Assembly (NCBI GenBank): GCA_963854835.1
Contig: OY978526.1
Coordinates: 87,286,846 to 87,350,845, forward strand
DNA length: 64,000 nucleotides
Direction of reading: 5' to 3'
Source of the DNA: Megamerina dolium
Taxonomy: Eukaryota > Arthropoda > Insecta > Diptera > Megamerinidae
Part shown: positions 39,911 through 51,845 of the stretch, piece after piece
Numbering within the stretch: the stretch's first letter is position 1
Layout: every line of letters starts with the position of its first letter
Notes under the pieces: model-generated
What the model was told of the DNA's origin: nothing
Database searches by the model: none
What the model saw: the letters and a program-made list of their open reading frames with translations, nothing else
Position numbers and translations under genes: made by a program

Positions 39911-41299
39911 CCAACTTTTTGGGAATTTTGATCTCTCTGCCTCGCCATTTACTCCCAAACCACTCCATAATTTTTTTTTGGTGACGATATTTATTACATA
40001 AATTCACGAAATTCTTTCTTCAGTCATCTCCATCTATCACAATTCCATTGTTAGTGCACAATTATGAACTGAATAAGTATAGCTTACTCTGCACTTAAGT
40101 AAATAGCTTATCAACCATTGACAATTTATAGCCACTTTTCATAAAAGTAAGTAAATCTATACTATTACAGAATGAAAATGAGAACGGAACTTATAAGTAC
40201 TCACGCAAATGGCTTCTATTTAGAACTTTTTCAACTTACTTCACTATTAGATGTATAAACGCAACGCAGCTCGATATATTTTATATGTATTTTCGAGATT
40301 TAAACGCAAATTATTTGCATACAATTCTATAATAAATTATTAAATTGAAAACTAAAGCTTATGAAAGCGAAAGAGGGCATTCATTCACCATTTCCACATG
40401 ACGTGAGTTAGATTTATTTCATTACTTCCGGCAGAAACGAAGCCTACCACTTGCCATTGTTGTAGTTGTATGGCGCTGACTTTTAATCGTAGTTAACATT
40501 AAAGCTATAATATTTATTTTTAGATTAATCACTTCTTTAATATGTACGCTACGTAAACATAGCGAAACACAATAAACAATGCTTATTAAAAGGGGTCTGG
40601 CTATACTTCTAAAAACTTTCTATTGCAAAGTTTTGCATTGATATTACCTTCCTCGTTGTCGTGTTGAATTTCTTTGCGTGTTTGCCTGTGTATGTGCTGG
40701 CATTTACGATGTCAACAAACTTTGTGTTTTTACGGCGACCGCCGCAGTAATAACAGTTGAGGCATTTTATTTCTTGACTGTGTAAACAATGCCAGCAACG
40801 CTCAATATTATTCATTACAAATATTGTAAGCATTAGAATGGCAATGAGTAGGAAATGTGTAATACTTCCGCATCGTATATTTTTCGCGTATTTTGCTATG
40901 CCATTAGAAAAGTTACTCATTTTTTCTTTTCTCCGCTAGCAAAAACTCAATATTGACTCTTGTCTGTATATGTGCACAGGCTTGAGCTTTTATTGACAGC
41001 ATGATTAGAACATTTTAATTGCCATAATGGGCGCTTAATGTGCCCATCATTTTGGAATTTATTTCAATTACCAATAAATTTCACTTTGCTAATAATGTGT
41101 TAATTCATTAAGTATTTATATGCAGATGGATCGATAACTATATTCAATGTTTGGGTCATCCATTTAAAATATTTTTGTAAGGATAGATGAAAAAAATCAT
41201 CAAAATATAATCAAATGATGCGTAAAAATTTTGTATTTTAAAATTATCAATATCAATGCCAAAAAATTATCAATATGAATTATTCAGCTGTATAACACA
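39911..41299. other. AT-rich DNA holding one weak gene candidate
   Basis: Apart from the minus-strand frame at 40609-40920, only AT-rich sequence was seen. Confidence 0.5.
40609..40920 (-). CDS. Weak candidate: 103-residue Cys-rich membrane-like ORF
   Basis: I do not recognise this frame. It begins ATG in the context GAAAAAATGAG, a favourable insect start. Residues about 20-36 (ITHFLLIAILMLTIFVM) form a possible membrane or signal-anchor segment. The following stretch CWHCLHSQEIKCLNCYYCGG has five Cys in CxxC-like pairs, with basic residues after it. The C-terminal third is Lys/Thr-rich. A near-polyadenylation word AATAAG lies about 30 bp past the stop. It overlaps no transposon, unlike most frames here. 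Against it: its length is within chance expectation for this DNA, there is no intron evidence and no homolog is known to me. Confidence 0.2.
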   Translation of the reverse strand: MSNFSNGIAKYAKNIRCGSITHFLLIAILMLTIFVMNNIERCWHCLHSQEIKCLNCYYCGGRRKNTKFVDIVNASTYTGKHAKKFNTTTRKVISMQNFAIESF

Positions 41300-41301
41300 T
41301 A

Positions 41302-41690
41302 CCACCTTGATCAAAAACTTTCCGGAATAACCACCATATGGCGCTTCCATTGTTCCAATTTGAGTGCTTTCTGCGATTTTTCCATTACCCGTAATGGTTT
41401 TTTAACTCGATTGAACAGAAAGAAGTCACAGAGAGCTAAATCAGGTGAATTCGGTGGCTGTTGGATGGTATTTGTTGCATTTTCCGTCAAAAAATTACGA
41501 ATAATGATGGCACTATGCGACGGTGCGTTATCATGGTGCAAAATCCACAAGTTTTCTGCCCACAATTCTGGTCTCTTTCCGTCGTTCTCATAAACCCACG
41601 TCTCGTCTCCAGTAATGATGAATGTGGGATCGGATTCAGCTTCGCAAATCATGTCTTTTGGTTATTCCGGCAACTTTTTGATCCAGGTGG
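41302..41690 (-). mobile_element. 389-bp mini-mariner with long inverted repeats
   Basis: Ends are CCACCTTGATCAAAAACTTT at 41302 and, inverted, AAAAAGTTGCCGG/CCAGGTGG at the right; about 30 bp match. TA flanks both sides (41300-41301, 41691-41692). The minus strand holds one frame of 113 codons (41652-41311): IITGDETWVYE (D1), a deletion of most of the D1-D2 interval, LHHDNAPSHSA (D2), then SPDLALCDFFLF (D3). Thirty-four residues separate D2 and D3. The DNA-binding N-terminus is absent, so it cannot be autonomous. It is a MITE-sized deletion derivative that still keeps an in-frame catalytic triad. Confidence 0.87.
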
Positions 41691-41692
41691 TA

Positions 41693-42359
41693 CATTGCAA
41701 ATTAAAGTACATTAAAATATAAGCCCACTGTTATAGCATCTTCTCAGAGAAACTCATATAAGCCTTACTAATAGAATATGATTGACAGGAGTCAATACAA
41801 TATTTTGTGTTCACATTAGTTACTTTTCCACTGGGAAACATGTCATATCAATAAAATCTAACATCAATATGTATTTAGACAAATATACAAGAAAATAAAA
41901 ATAATATTTCTAATTCTTCTTCGCCTTAACTTTATGATGAAAGCTTTTGATGACATCTTGTCGCTATTATGCATGAATATGTAAATTAGAAAATCTATGC
42001 AAGAGTGCTTGTGCAAGTGCTCAGATAATGTACACAAGAAATGATTGTATAAAGATGTATGTGTGTGTGTGTGTGCTAGAACAAATTTGAAGGTTTTTTT
42101 AATTTTGATTTCATTTTATTTCTTACAATTTATTGGATTTAAATAAAAATTTACGACGTGTTACGATTGGTGATTTTTAAACATCACATAACATGTGCCT
42201 TCCATATGTGCACGGTTGATATTTTTTCAATATACATTCAATGTGTGTACGTGCTGATATATTTTATAGTAATCTTTTTTTTCTTTCACATAAATTTGAT
42301 GGATTCAAGTTTAAGAATTTATATGCATTTAACAACATAAATATGTACAATTTGTATAT
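41693..42359. other. AT-rich DNA without a recognisable gene
   Basis: Includes a (GT)n run near 42059-42075. Nothing else recognised. Confidence 0.6.
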
Positions 42360-43458
42360 ATGGTCTTACAGAAAATAATTTTGGGTTGCTGTTATCGTAC
42401 GTTTTTGTACACAACAATTTGTCATCTACGAAATCTGATTCTGAGTCGCATCGAATGCTTGTGGAGGCCTATGGTGACAGTGCGCTATCGGAAACCACTT
42501 GCAGAGACTGATTTCATCGGTTCAAAGAAGGACATTTTGACTAGAGTGACAAGAAGCGTGAAAATAGACCCAGAAAAGTTGAGGACCATGATTTGCAGGC
42601 TCTTTTGGATGAGGATGACACCCAATCGCAAAAAATGCTTGTCGAAGAGTTAGGTGTTACTCAAAAAGCCATGGGAAAGGTTCAAAAATTTGGAAAATGT
42701 GTACTCCACGAATTGGACGATAGCCAAATGGAGCGAAGCCAAAACACATGCGAAATTTTGCTTGCTAGACAAAAAAGAAAGTCGTTCCTGCATCTTGTGG
42801 TGACTTGCGATAAAAAGTGGATATACTTTGAGAACCCTAAAGGAAAAAAATCTTGGGTCGATCCCGGCCAACCAGCAACTTCTTCTACAAGACCAAATCG
42901 CTTTGGACGCAAGACGTTTGCTGTGCGTTTGGTGGGATCAGCAGGGAGTCATCTACTATGAGCTGTTGAAACCTGGTGAAACTGTCAATGCTCACCACTA
43001 CCACCAACAACTAGTGAAATTGCGCCGTGCTTTGGGTGAAAAAAGCCCTGGCTATGAACAAAGACATGAGAAGCTGATTTTTCTCCACGACAACGACCCA
43101 TCGCACACATCAAAACTGGTCCAAAACTACTTGGACACACTCAATTGAGAGGTGCTAACTCATCCCGCTTATTCGCCAGACCTGGCATCTTCTGACTATC
43201 ACCTGTTTTCGTCGATGGGTCACGATCTCGCCGAACAGCACTTCGATGTGTATGAAGACGTCGGAAAATGGCTTGACGAGTGGTTTGCCTCGAAAAATGA
43301 GGAGTGCTTTTGGCAAGGTATACACAAATTGCCCGAGAGATGGGAAAAATGTATAGCTAGTGAGGGCAAATACTTTGAATAAATTAATTTTTGGCTTTCT
43401 ATGAAAAAAATGTGTTTTTTTTTACCGAAAAACAGCGGATTTAAGCTTGTACACTTGG
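42360..43458 (+). mobile_element. Mos1-like (mauritiana-type) mariner, 5'-damaged
   Basis: Frameshifted but nearly full-length transposase. The N-terminus (about 42365-42590) reads SESHRMLVEAYGDSALSE..CRDWFHRFKEG, then LQALLDEDDTQSQKMLVEEL and HELDDSQMERSQNTCEILL. D1 lies in VVTCDKKWIYFENPKGKKS (GDE changed to CDK, Asp kept). DPGQPATS, CVWWDQQGVIYYELLKPGE and FLHDNDPSHTS (D2) follow. A stop sits at the Trp of TLNWEVL. The C-terminus has YSPDLASSDYHLFSSMGH (D3) and ends KLPERWEKCIASEGKYFE. Thirty-four residues separate D2 and D3. The right inverted repeat AAGCTTGTACACTTGG ends at 43458 before TA. The left repeat was not found, so the 5' end is lost. It is one of the better preserved transposases here, but inactive. 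Confidence 0.9.
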
Positions 43459-43460
43459 TA

Positions 43461-44434
43461 TATGTATTTTATGAATAATTGATGCTAACTTATACGTTAG
43501 CAACAAAAGCAACAGCAACCACATCAAATATATATTCGACAAATGTTTATATACACATGAATATATTGCTTACTTGCGCTTGGGATTTCGAAAAACTACT
43601 CAGCAATGAACTTTAAATGGCAATGAATGATGGACAAAAAGGAAATGAATAAATCGTGATACATAATAATCATGCTAGTAATAATAATAGTAATAATAAT
43701 AATAACACTTTTATTATTTTTTTTTCTTTTTGCATATAAAAACGATTCCTAATTCTTACCAAAGACATAATCTATCCTAAACTTGTTTTATTTTCCGTAA
43801 ACGCATGTAATGCCTGTCAAAAATGTAAGCGCTTAATTTCGTATTTCTACAAAAATATTCGCCAAAGTATATAATCACACTCCTCTCATTATTAATATGA
43901 GATTAAAATGGTAAAAATTGGCATTCGACTCAATATGCTCAACATGCCAGTTTAAAAAAATATGAAAAATATGAAAAAGATATAACAATTCAAAAATTAA
44001 ATTGCTTTCTCATTTCAATCATTATTATAGGCATGGGACACATTTGTACAGAAAATCATGCAAAATCTCTTGGAACATTTTAATAGGGACTATTATTGTT
44101 ATTATCGTTATTATTATTCTCAGTTAAATAGTAATACTCAAATTATCACTGTATATGTTGGTCGTTTGTTTCTTTTTCTTTGAATAACTATTACAATTAT
44201 AATTTTTTGTGGAATGTTTGTGTTATAGATATACATAATTATATTCTACTCACATTTTAAGTGGGCGTATTAAAGTATTATAAACGCACAGATTCATTGA
44301 GGTTTTTTGCAGCTATTTTGAAAATGAAGCTTTACTATGTGGACTTCAATAAATACATTGCAATTGTAATTCCATTACATTATTTTCTAGTAAAAGTAAT
44401 AAGGAGGAACAATTTTTCGAAAACATCAAACTCT
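43461..44434. other. AT-rich DNA without a recognisable gene
   Basis: Contains TAA repeats near 43676-43705 and ATT repeats near 44096-44118. Nothing else recognised. Confidence 0.6.
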
Positions 44435-45420
44435 ATGAAGAGCATAAAAGTAGAAAACCGAACCATTTGCAGACGCCGAAGCCAAAACGCATCCCATCGC
44501 AAAAGTGGGAGAGCCTTCGGCCTGGATAGACAGCTAGCACCGAAAGACCAAAACCAGCAACACCAACGATGGGGAGTACAGCGCCGGAGGAAGCTGCTCT
44601 ACACCAGATGACTACGCAACACGAAAGCAAACATAGCCAAAAACAGAAGCAGGGGTGGACAAAGGTTCATCGAAAAAAGAAGACAGGAGATAGAAATGTA
44701 AGATCCACCGCGGGAACAATTATCATTTCGGCCAGCGAAGGCATCACATACGCGGACATCCTCAGGAACATCAAGAGCGATGACACTAGGCGATAGTGTC
44801 AAGTCAATGCGGAGAACAGCGAAAAATGAGCTACTACTGTAGCTGAAGCGCGAGCCGGAGCGAAGCACGGCACAATTTCAGACAGATGTGGAGAGACTCA
44901 CTCTATCACAATTCAGTTGCGAGACTTTGATGAAATTACGCCCCAGAAGAAGTGTGTGATGCATTACAACAACAATGCGACATTCGGCACCCAGACGTTG
45001 TGAGGACGAACCGTTTTGTCCAAATTGCCCCAACTAGATCGAAGACGCTAGACTCGCCTCAAAAATGGCAAATTTTAAAAGCAGCGGCGGCAAAAATTAT
45101 GATATCACTTGCATTGAGCATTAAAGAGCGATGGATCGTGAACGCGAAAACCAGGGTATTAGTGGCCCGACCTAACAGCGGACAGTAACGAACCAGACAG
45201 ACCATAACAGACGATTGAGCAGCAATGCACCAGACGGCCTACTTTGCGAAAGAGTTTGCAGTAGTTCCGGGAGGAGCTTACCGTCGGACGTGAGGAGATT
45301 TTTTACCGGGTTAAAGTCTCACACTGACATAGGCATAGGAGTAAAATTCCTCGATAAAGAAAAAACATTATTTTCAAGTAAGGTAAGCAAAAGTGATCAC
45401 ACAAATACTTTGGACTAATC
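44435..45420 (+). mobile_element. Probable LINE ORF1 (gag-like) relic
   Basis: A GC-richer block with several linked frames on the plus strand: SHSQKQKQGWTKVHRKKKTG, IIISASEGITYADILRNIKSD (about 44725-44790), then after stops ERLTLSQFSCETL and RHPDVVRTNRF. The ITYADILR.IKSD segment is typical of ORF1 proteins in Jockey/I/LOA-group LINEs, which precede the RT ORF. No CCHC knuckles are clear. It may belong to the same ancient element as the RNase H relic at 46695-47770, but the RT region between them is not visible. Host origin is not excluded. Confidence 0.5.
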
Positions 45421-46694
45421 ATCAGGAAAAATCTTATTCCCCTATTCTATCCTATCCTATCCTATTATTCCTATTTCCCATTACCTATATCTTTGTTTTG
45501 TCCGCAATCTCACCTGATCCTCATTACTATAGTTCTTGCCACTATAGGCTCTTCCAGCCTATGCTTATACCTAGGGAATTAGATTTAATATTGAGACCAC
45601 TGTGCTTTTTGCCCATCAAATAAGGAACTCAAACATGAATTAATCTTTCAAACTATTTTGGTTTCGCCACAAACTAAAGTTTATAAAGAAGTATATTATT
45701 TAAAGATGCAATATTGATTATGTTTGGCATAATTTTATTTTCATTAATTTGCTTTAGTTACTCAAGAATTGTTTAATTTTCGAGCAGAAGTGATTTATTT
45801 TGATTTTTTGGCATATTTTTCTGCATAATTTCATAATATTTTAATTTTTTATTTGATTCTTATGTTAGAAAATATTACTGAATATTACTGAATGTTCAGT
45901 TCAGTACTTTCACTTATAGTAAAGATTTTTTACGCCATTTTTATCATTTTGTTGATGTTGATGTTGAGTTCTGATTTTCACTATAAACTATATGTCCTTC
46001 ATTATCCCATAAATATATAAGTAAACCATATGCTGTTCACCGTTAATATATATATATGCATATTACATGCGACACGCTCGATCCATTATATAGTGCAAAG
46101 CATATCAATTTCTACAAAAGTAAGAGGTCCTTCAAACGAATCGTCAATTAAAGAAACTTTTTAAAATATTTCTAATTGAATATTTTCAAGCATGCAAAGT
46201 AGAAAAGTATAAAGTAGTCAACAGCTTATAGACTATGTATCTACCCTTCGCAGTTCTTATAAACTTTCAATGAACTTACAGTAATAAGTCCGTACAAGTG
46301 TAATGATGTTATTGGTTGGCAATATAATTATATACACTTTAGCGATTTATAAATTTAACTTAGTTAATTTATATCGATGTGCTATATAAATATACTTATG
46401 TAGGGATTAATGAGGCTTGAGTGGTTATATTGGTCCAGTTACGCATGATCTGGTAACGTTTGATAGGAACAAGGAAAAATGTTAAATTCATACTATCGAA
46501 TGTTGGTCCTTCAATGTTGCATTTACTGACAACGCCACTTAGGTTCCCTCATGAAAATATTATTTTTTTTTACATTTCCACATCGAGCATGTCGAACAAC
46601 ATGTTCACGAAGGTCGAAGAAGAATCAGACAAATTCATGGATTTACTTTAAACTTAAGTCGATTTTGATGATCTATAAGGATATGTTGGAGACA
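45421..46694. other. AT-rich DNA without a recognisable gene
   Basis: A short (TATCC)n run lies near 45442-45465. The rest is AT-rich with no motif found. Confidence 0.55.
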
Positions 46695-47770
46695 CTTTAA
46701 ATAATGTAAAAGTTGAAGTGTCACGGGAGCAATGCGCACGTGCTGCATTGCAGCCTTAGGAATTCTGACTGGACTCACTCCTCCACACCTCACGGTCAAA
46801 AGGAAAGCAACCAGTACGGCACTAAGGCTGCCCAATCTATCTAACCATAAAGATGCAAATCTCATAAGACATACAAAGATCCTGGACACCGTTTGGGGCT
46901 CTCCATGTCTTGTGGTCTTCGACAAGATAGATAGAAAGCTAGTCTTCTATGGCGATATGGTGTCAAATCGTTACTCACAGTTATGGTACACTGATGGGTC
47001 TAAGATGGAAGATGACGGTGCGGGGGCGTGAATATTTGGACCAAGATTTCGGAGAGCAATTGCAATAGGGAGAACACCTTCCATCATTCAGGCGGAGGTC
47101 CATGCCCTAGAGGTATGTGCGAGAGAATGCATACGTAAGGCCTCCCGTGGTACCAAAGTATGCATTCTCTCGGACAGTCTGGCGGCTCTACAGTCCCTGG
47201 CAAAATTCTCGTTTCAATCGAGGCTGGTTTGGGAATGTTTTAAATTTCTCAATGCCCTGGCAGCAAAGAATCCTGTCACCCTCATATGAGTGTCGGGACA
47301 TGAGAGCCACAAGAGCGCAAACACTCATTTCATTCGACCAGAGCCCTTCTGCGGGGTTACAAACATTTTCATAAAGAGCTTGATATGTGAAATGGAGAAA
47401 CGGGATCTACTCGACTACTGGAGAGCCCAAACGGACATGCGGCAGTCGAATGGACTTATTGATCCCGCATATGTTAGGATGGACGCTGTTCTTAACCTCA
47501 GCAGAAATGGGCACTGTATACTCTATTACCATATGAAGAAAATAGGCGTGGTAGAAAACGATACCTCTCGACTCTATGCATTTGCACAGCAGTGGCAACG
47601 CGTAGACTTGGTTACTTAAGTAATGGAATCTTGACTCCAAATCACATAGGTAAAATCAAACCTACACCAATTATAAGATTTATAAATAGTCTAGAATTGT
47701 TTTAGTTGGGCAATAGGCGCACAAAAGATATTTTAGGTCGCTGTGCATTGAATAGCCTGAATAAGTAATT
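46695..47770 (+). mobile_element. LINE RNase H domain and 3' end
   Basis: The translation begins AALGILTGLTPPHLTVKRKA and reaches the RNase H domain: LWYTDGSKMEDDGAGA (first Asp, 46986-47030), then after a stop IIQAEVHALEVC (Glu), VCILSDSLAALQSLA (second Asp) and VSGHESHKSAN, a degraded fourth motif with a stop just before it where Trp is usual. Downstream are KRDLLDYWRAQTDMRQS...LIDP.YVRMDAVLNLSR and a decayed zinc-knuckle region, ending IIRFINSLELF and the non-coding 3' word TTTTAGGTCGCTGTGCATTG. The same C-terminus and 3' end occur inverted at 60650-60975. It is dead and 5'-truncated. Confidence 0.82.
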
Positions 47771-49128
47771 GTCTAGAAATTTTTATTGATTTTCTAGAAT
47801 ATTTACTAATTGACTTTTCGTTAACATTGACTTATCGTTGACTTTTCGTTAACCATTGGTGCGTTCAACAAGTCCTGAGATATAGGCATTTTTGTAGAGC
47901 TTCTTTTATAGACATTTACATAATACAAATACCGATCAGCCAATAATGGATTGGAACAAACAAATTAGTAACGGGGCGCTTATGTTCAATTTATATTTGC
48001 ATAAAGTTGTTAACATTTCGATTACTTTTTCAAACACACAAACAAAGTATACTACAAAACAACAACAACAATAATAGATTTGAACAAAAATAATTGTTAT
48101 GCAAATTTATGGATGAATCTGCTAAATATAAATTTAGTCTATACGTATACACATGTATAGAAAAATGTTTATATACATTCACTTATATACCAAAGGGGAT
48201 ACAAGCAAAATAAACCATAGGAGCAATAATATGCTCAAATCAGTGAGATAACAGATATGCCAGTAGCAATAAAAATCACAAACATACAAACCTGAATTGA
48301 AAAACCAATGCCAGAATACTTTACATGCGATTCCACATGAGTTGTTTCTCTTTCAGCTACTGCAGTACACAGAACACGGCCTATCACCCTATAAATGCCA
48401 TCTGTTATCTTCATTCTCATTCCTCAAGTTAGACGCTATTATGGTAACGTACACATACATATGCTATATATTATACGTTGGTGTAATAAAGATTACATAT
48501 ATCAATGGCATCAACAATGATGATTCAATTCGAAATATGACAAGTGTCAATACAATTAATATTGAATATCCCGGCACTAATGACGATCTGAAAATAATGT
48601 TTTCAATACACTTTATATTTCTAAGTGGTGAGCTCACATATCGATACAAATTTGATCAGAAATATCTACTCTCCCTCCTTCATTGTGTTACCAGGTTTTC
48701 ATTATGAAAAGTATAATTAACTGCCTAAGTAATATAAAGAGTTGCTCCTTCATTCTGAATCCATTTTCATATTAATTGACAAATTGAAGATGCTCCAATC
48801 AATAGGCAAAATAACACTTAAAATGTTATTGATTCTTGTATTGCATAACCATGTAGTACAATTATTCAACTCTCGAGTGTATTGCTGCTATGATGTGATG
48901 AGTAGGAAGTGCTTAAGTAGTACTTTATTCCCTGATTGACTTTTCTTACTACACTTACATTATTATTAGTAAGTGTTTTGCTCATTTACAATCTCAATGA
49001 CACTCATAATTATTTGGTAGATGTTTGTTTGTCAACGTCAATAATGCCAACTAATTAAAAGCGTGTAATACAAATGCGTAGGGGATTACCAGATGCATAT
49101 GCCCATCTATGTCTCTAATGGAGAAATA
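47771..49128. other. AT-rich DNA without a recognisable gene
   Basis: Opens with a short duplicated word (TTGACTTTTCGTTAAC / TTGACTTATCG near 47811-47853). Frames at 48235-48707 on both strands have no family motif. Confidence 0.55.
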
Positions 49129-49130
49129 TA

Positions 49131-49998
49131 CAGGGTTAGGCGATTGAAGTGTTACCAACTACACACAGGTATATCTGTCAAACTGATATCACCTGAAATG
49201 TTTCAGAAAGTAAAGGCTCGACCTAAACGAAATCCACGTCGTAGTGGTAATCAAATGTCCAAAAAACTGAAAATATTCCAGCGAAGCCTTACAAGTTCCC
49301 TATTGAGCAGTTCATAAACTCTCAAAATGATCGTGTTTACTTAACTGAACGCACTTCCATAAATTTGAGACTTCGAATGGCCACCCGAAGTAATTTTCCA
49401 TCTCAAGTAATGGCATGGGCGGCTGTGACCGCCGATGGACCCTATCCAAACGTTTTCATCAAGTCTGGTGTTAAAGTCAATGCGACTTATTATCGGGAAA
49501 ATGTTTTGGAAGTTGCTTTAGAGTCGTGAGCACGCAAACTTTTTAGTCGTAGACCATGGACGTTCCAGATAGACTCGGAACCGTCTCATAGCGCTCGTGT
49601 GAACCCAGAATGGTTAAAAAATCATATTCCACACTTCATTTCGCCAACACAATGGCTTAGGAATTCACCAGATGCAAATCCAATGGACTATTCCATCTGC
49701 GCCATTTTGAAAAACAAGATAAGGACTAAAAAATATGCCAGTATGGGTACGGTGAAAAAAACCATTGCTCGGGAATGGGCCAAAATACCGGAAAATTACA
49801 TTCGTGAAGCATGCAATTCATTTTTAAACCGTCTGAAGGCCATAGTCAAGGCAAAAGGTGACCACATCCAGCTAGAGTGAATGGATTTTGAAATTTTGAT
49901 TATTTCCACAATTTTTGTAATTTGAATTTATAAAAAATAACTTCACATAAAGAAGATATGGTCGCTTGAACAAGTAACACTTCAATCGACTAACCCTG
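49131..49998 (+). mobile_element. maT-type (DD37D) transposon, internally shortened
   Basis: Ends CAGGGTTAGGCGATTGAAGT at 49131 and its inverse ending TCGACTAACCCTG at 49998, both flanked by TA (49129-49130, 49999-50000). The plus-strand transposase, with a few stops and shifts, reads RKRNPRRSGNQMSKKLKI, then IEQFINSQNDRVYLTE (first-Asp block partly deleted), FPSQVMAWAAVTADGPYPNV, FIKSGVKVNATYYRENVLE, FQIDSEPSHSARV (second Asp) and SPDANPMDYSICAIL (third Asp). I count 37 residues between the second and third Asp, which is the maT signature. It ends with a stop after DHIQLE at 49880. Length 868 bp against about 1.3 kb for intact elements. It is a different lineage from the maT-like copy at 2263. 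Confidence 0.88.
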
Positions 49999-50000
49999 TA

Positions 50001-50310
50001 AATATAAAGTGGCTGTATTAATACTAAAACTATGTTTATCAGTTATATTCGAATACTCATAAAACTATTTACAAAATTTATTATTTTCATTTTGTGTTAA
50101 TCTAAGCTATAGATGCCCACGCCTATGCACTTGAAGCACTTTTGTTCTTGTAAATGCACTTAGGCATATATTGTACATTCTCATATGCACTCACAGCACT
50201 ACGTACAAAGAATGAATCATAATGAATCAAGATTTGAAAATAGTAAGTGGTCCAAAAAAGCATAACATTGCTTCTGATGCAGTAAAACGGAACATTGGTG
50301 CTAGCTTGTA
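50001..50310. other. AT-rich spacer
   Basis: No feature recognised. Confidence 0.5.
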
Positions 50311-50757
50311 CAGGGTGATTTCTTTTTTGTGGCATCCTATATTTTTTTCGAATGAAATAAAAAAAAACAATAATATTTTTAATTCATTTAAGTTTGGTCC
50401 TTTACAATTTTTTTTATCATTTCTTAAAAATTATATCTGGTAAATTTCCACCAGTTGCAGCCATGGGAAGATCGGCCCTTTTTTTTCGGTATTTTCCATC
50501 ACTTTTTTGGGTGTTTCTGAATCAATTGTGGCACTTTCGTTGCGTATGTTGGCCTTAAGTTATTCGAGAGACTCTGATTAATTGAAATAAACCATGCTTT
50601 TGATGTATCCCGACAAGAAAAAGTCAGGCGGAGTGATATCAGGTGAGCGTTTCAAAATTGTACTGATTTGACATTTCTAACGCTCGCTGTCACATGTCAT
50701 TCTAACATCGATCAATCTTTTTACATAGGGTAGCACAACAACAACAAAATTACCCTG
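50311..50757 (-). mobile_element. 447-bp deletion derivative of a DDE_3-type transposon
   Basis: Termini CAGGGTGATTTCTTTTTTGT at 50311 and ACAAAATTACCCTG ending 50757 are inverted relatives and resemble the ends of the transposon at 34587-35684. TA precedes the left end. The minus strand encodes the transposase C-terminus: SPDITPPDFFLSGYI (third-Asp block, about 50650), KVMENTEKK and a final GGNLPDIIFKK near 50430. Everything upstream of the third Asp is missing, so it is a MITE-sized non-autonomous copy. Confidence 0.78.
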
Positions 50758-51547
50758 AATATAACGTGGTAGTTACCTTGTTACCTGGTAAAAAGTAGTG
50801 CCATTTGTTCAAATATTCCAAATTATTTGCAGAGTACTTACCAATCAATTTAAAATAGAAACTCATAATATTAAATTATTATTTTTTAAATAATATATTT
50901 CATAATATTTGACATTTTTTACAATTTTTATATATAATGGCCTGTAATTATAGCCACAGTTAAGATCATCTTAAAGTTATTATCAGCTTTGTGCTAGATT
51001 TTTTTTATAGGAATTATGTTACAGAACTCGATTTTTTCATTTCATTAAATCAGTAAATTTAATATAATATGAGCTGAAAAAAAATATATACATTCCAATA
51101 TATTTATATATACGAAAACAAATACAGAGGTTAGCGTAATTTCTTAGAAAATATAAAAAATTTGCGGCGAAAATATGTGCTATTTTACGGACTATCCTAA
51201 TTTTTAATTAATTTTTTCTCTCTTCAGCAATTCATTCTGACAATTTCGGTACTTGCCACTACACCAATCATATATACGAAGTCCAGTTCACCATGGTCAC
51301 CATTTAACATGTCAGGCTGTCACTGCAGGTTTTCGTTTAACATTCTATGAATTTCACTGATATTGTGCTGAAACCCAGGAGCAAGCTGCTTTAATTAATA
51401 GAAACGATGTCCGCTTTGTTGGTGCGTACCAACACACGGCCTTGTAGTGAATCGTTGCTGATGAAAGTTGCGGAAGAGTTATTTTGGTATGGAATTTAAA
51501 TATTATAAGCTAAGTGAAATTCTCTCTTAATTCCGTTTTTACTTTTT
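50758..51547. other. AT-rich DNA without a recognisable gene
   Basis: Mostly AT-rich. A less AT-rich part at 51240-51480 (CACTACACCAATCATATATACG, GTGCGTACCAACACACGG) was not assigned. Confidence 0.5.
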
Positions 51548-51845
51548 TTTTCTCTCTCCTTTATCACTCCTAATTGGAGCATAGGGCCTCCACAAAGCTT
51601 CTTCATCGCACACGATTTTGGGCTGTTGTTCTAGCGCTATCCCATGTGATGTTGACATCAGCTAGTTCCCGCAGGGTTAACCTTCTCCAAATGTTTTTTG
51701 GCCGTCCGCGGCTTCTGCTATCTTGTGGGTTCCATTCGAAAAACATTCTGGTAATGCTTTCTGGCTGCTTTCTTAGCATGTGGCCAATCCAGTGCCACTT
51801 CCTACGCTTAATCTGGTTTAGTATAGACTCCTCGTTTTACTTATC
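51548..51845 (-). mobile_element. LINE 3' end (RTE-like), 5'-truncated
   Basis: Minus-strand counterpart of the LINE tail at 4950-5218. It reads KRRKWHWIGHMLRK-like sequence, SRGRPKN and LADVNITW, then a terminal ALCSN..E segment. It ends in a T-run on the plus strand (51541-51551), that is a 3' A-tail. No RT core is present. The two copies differ by many substitutions, so they are old. Confidence 0.72.
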
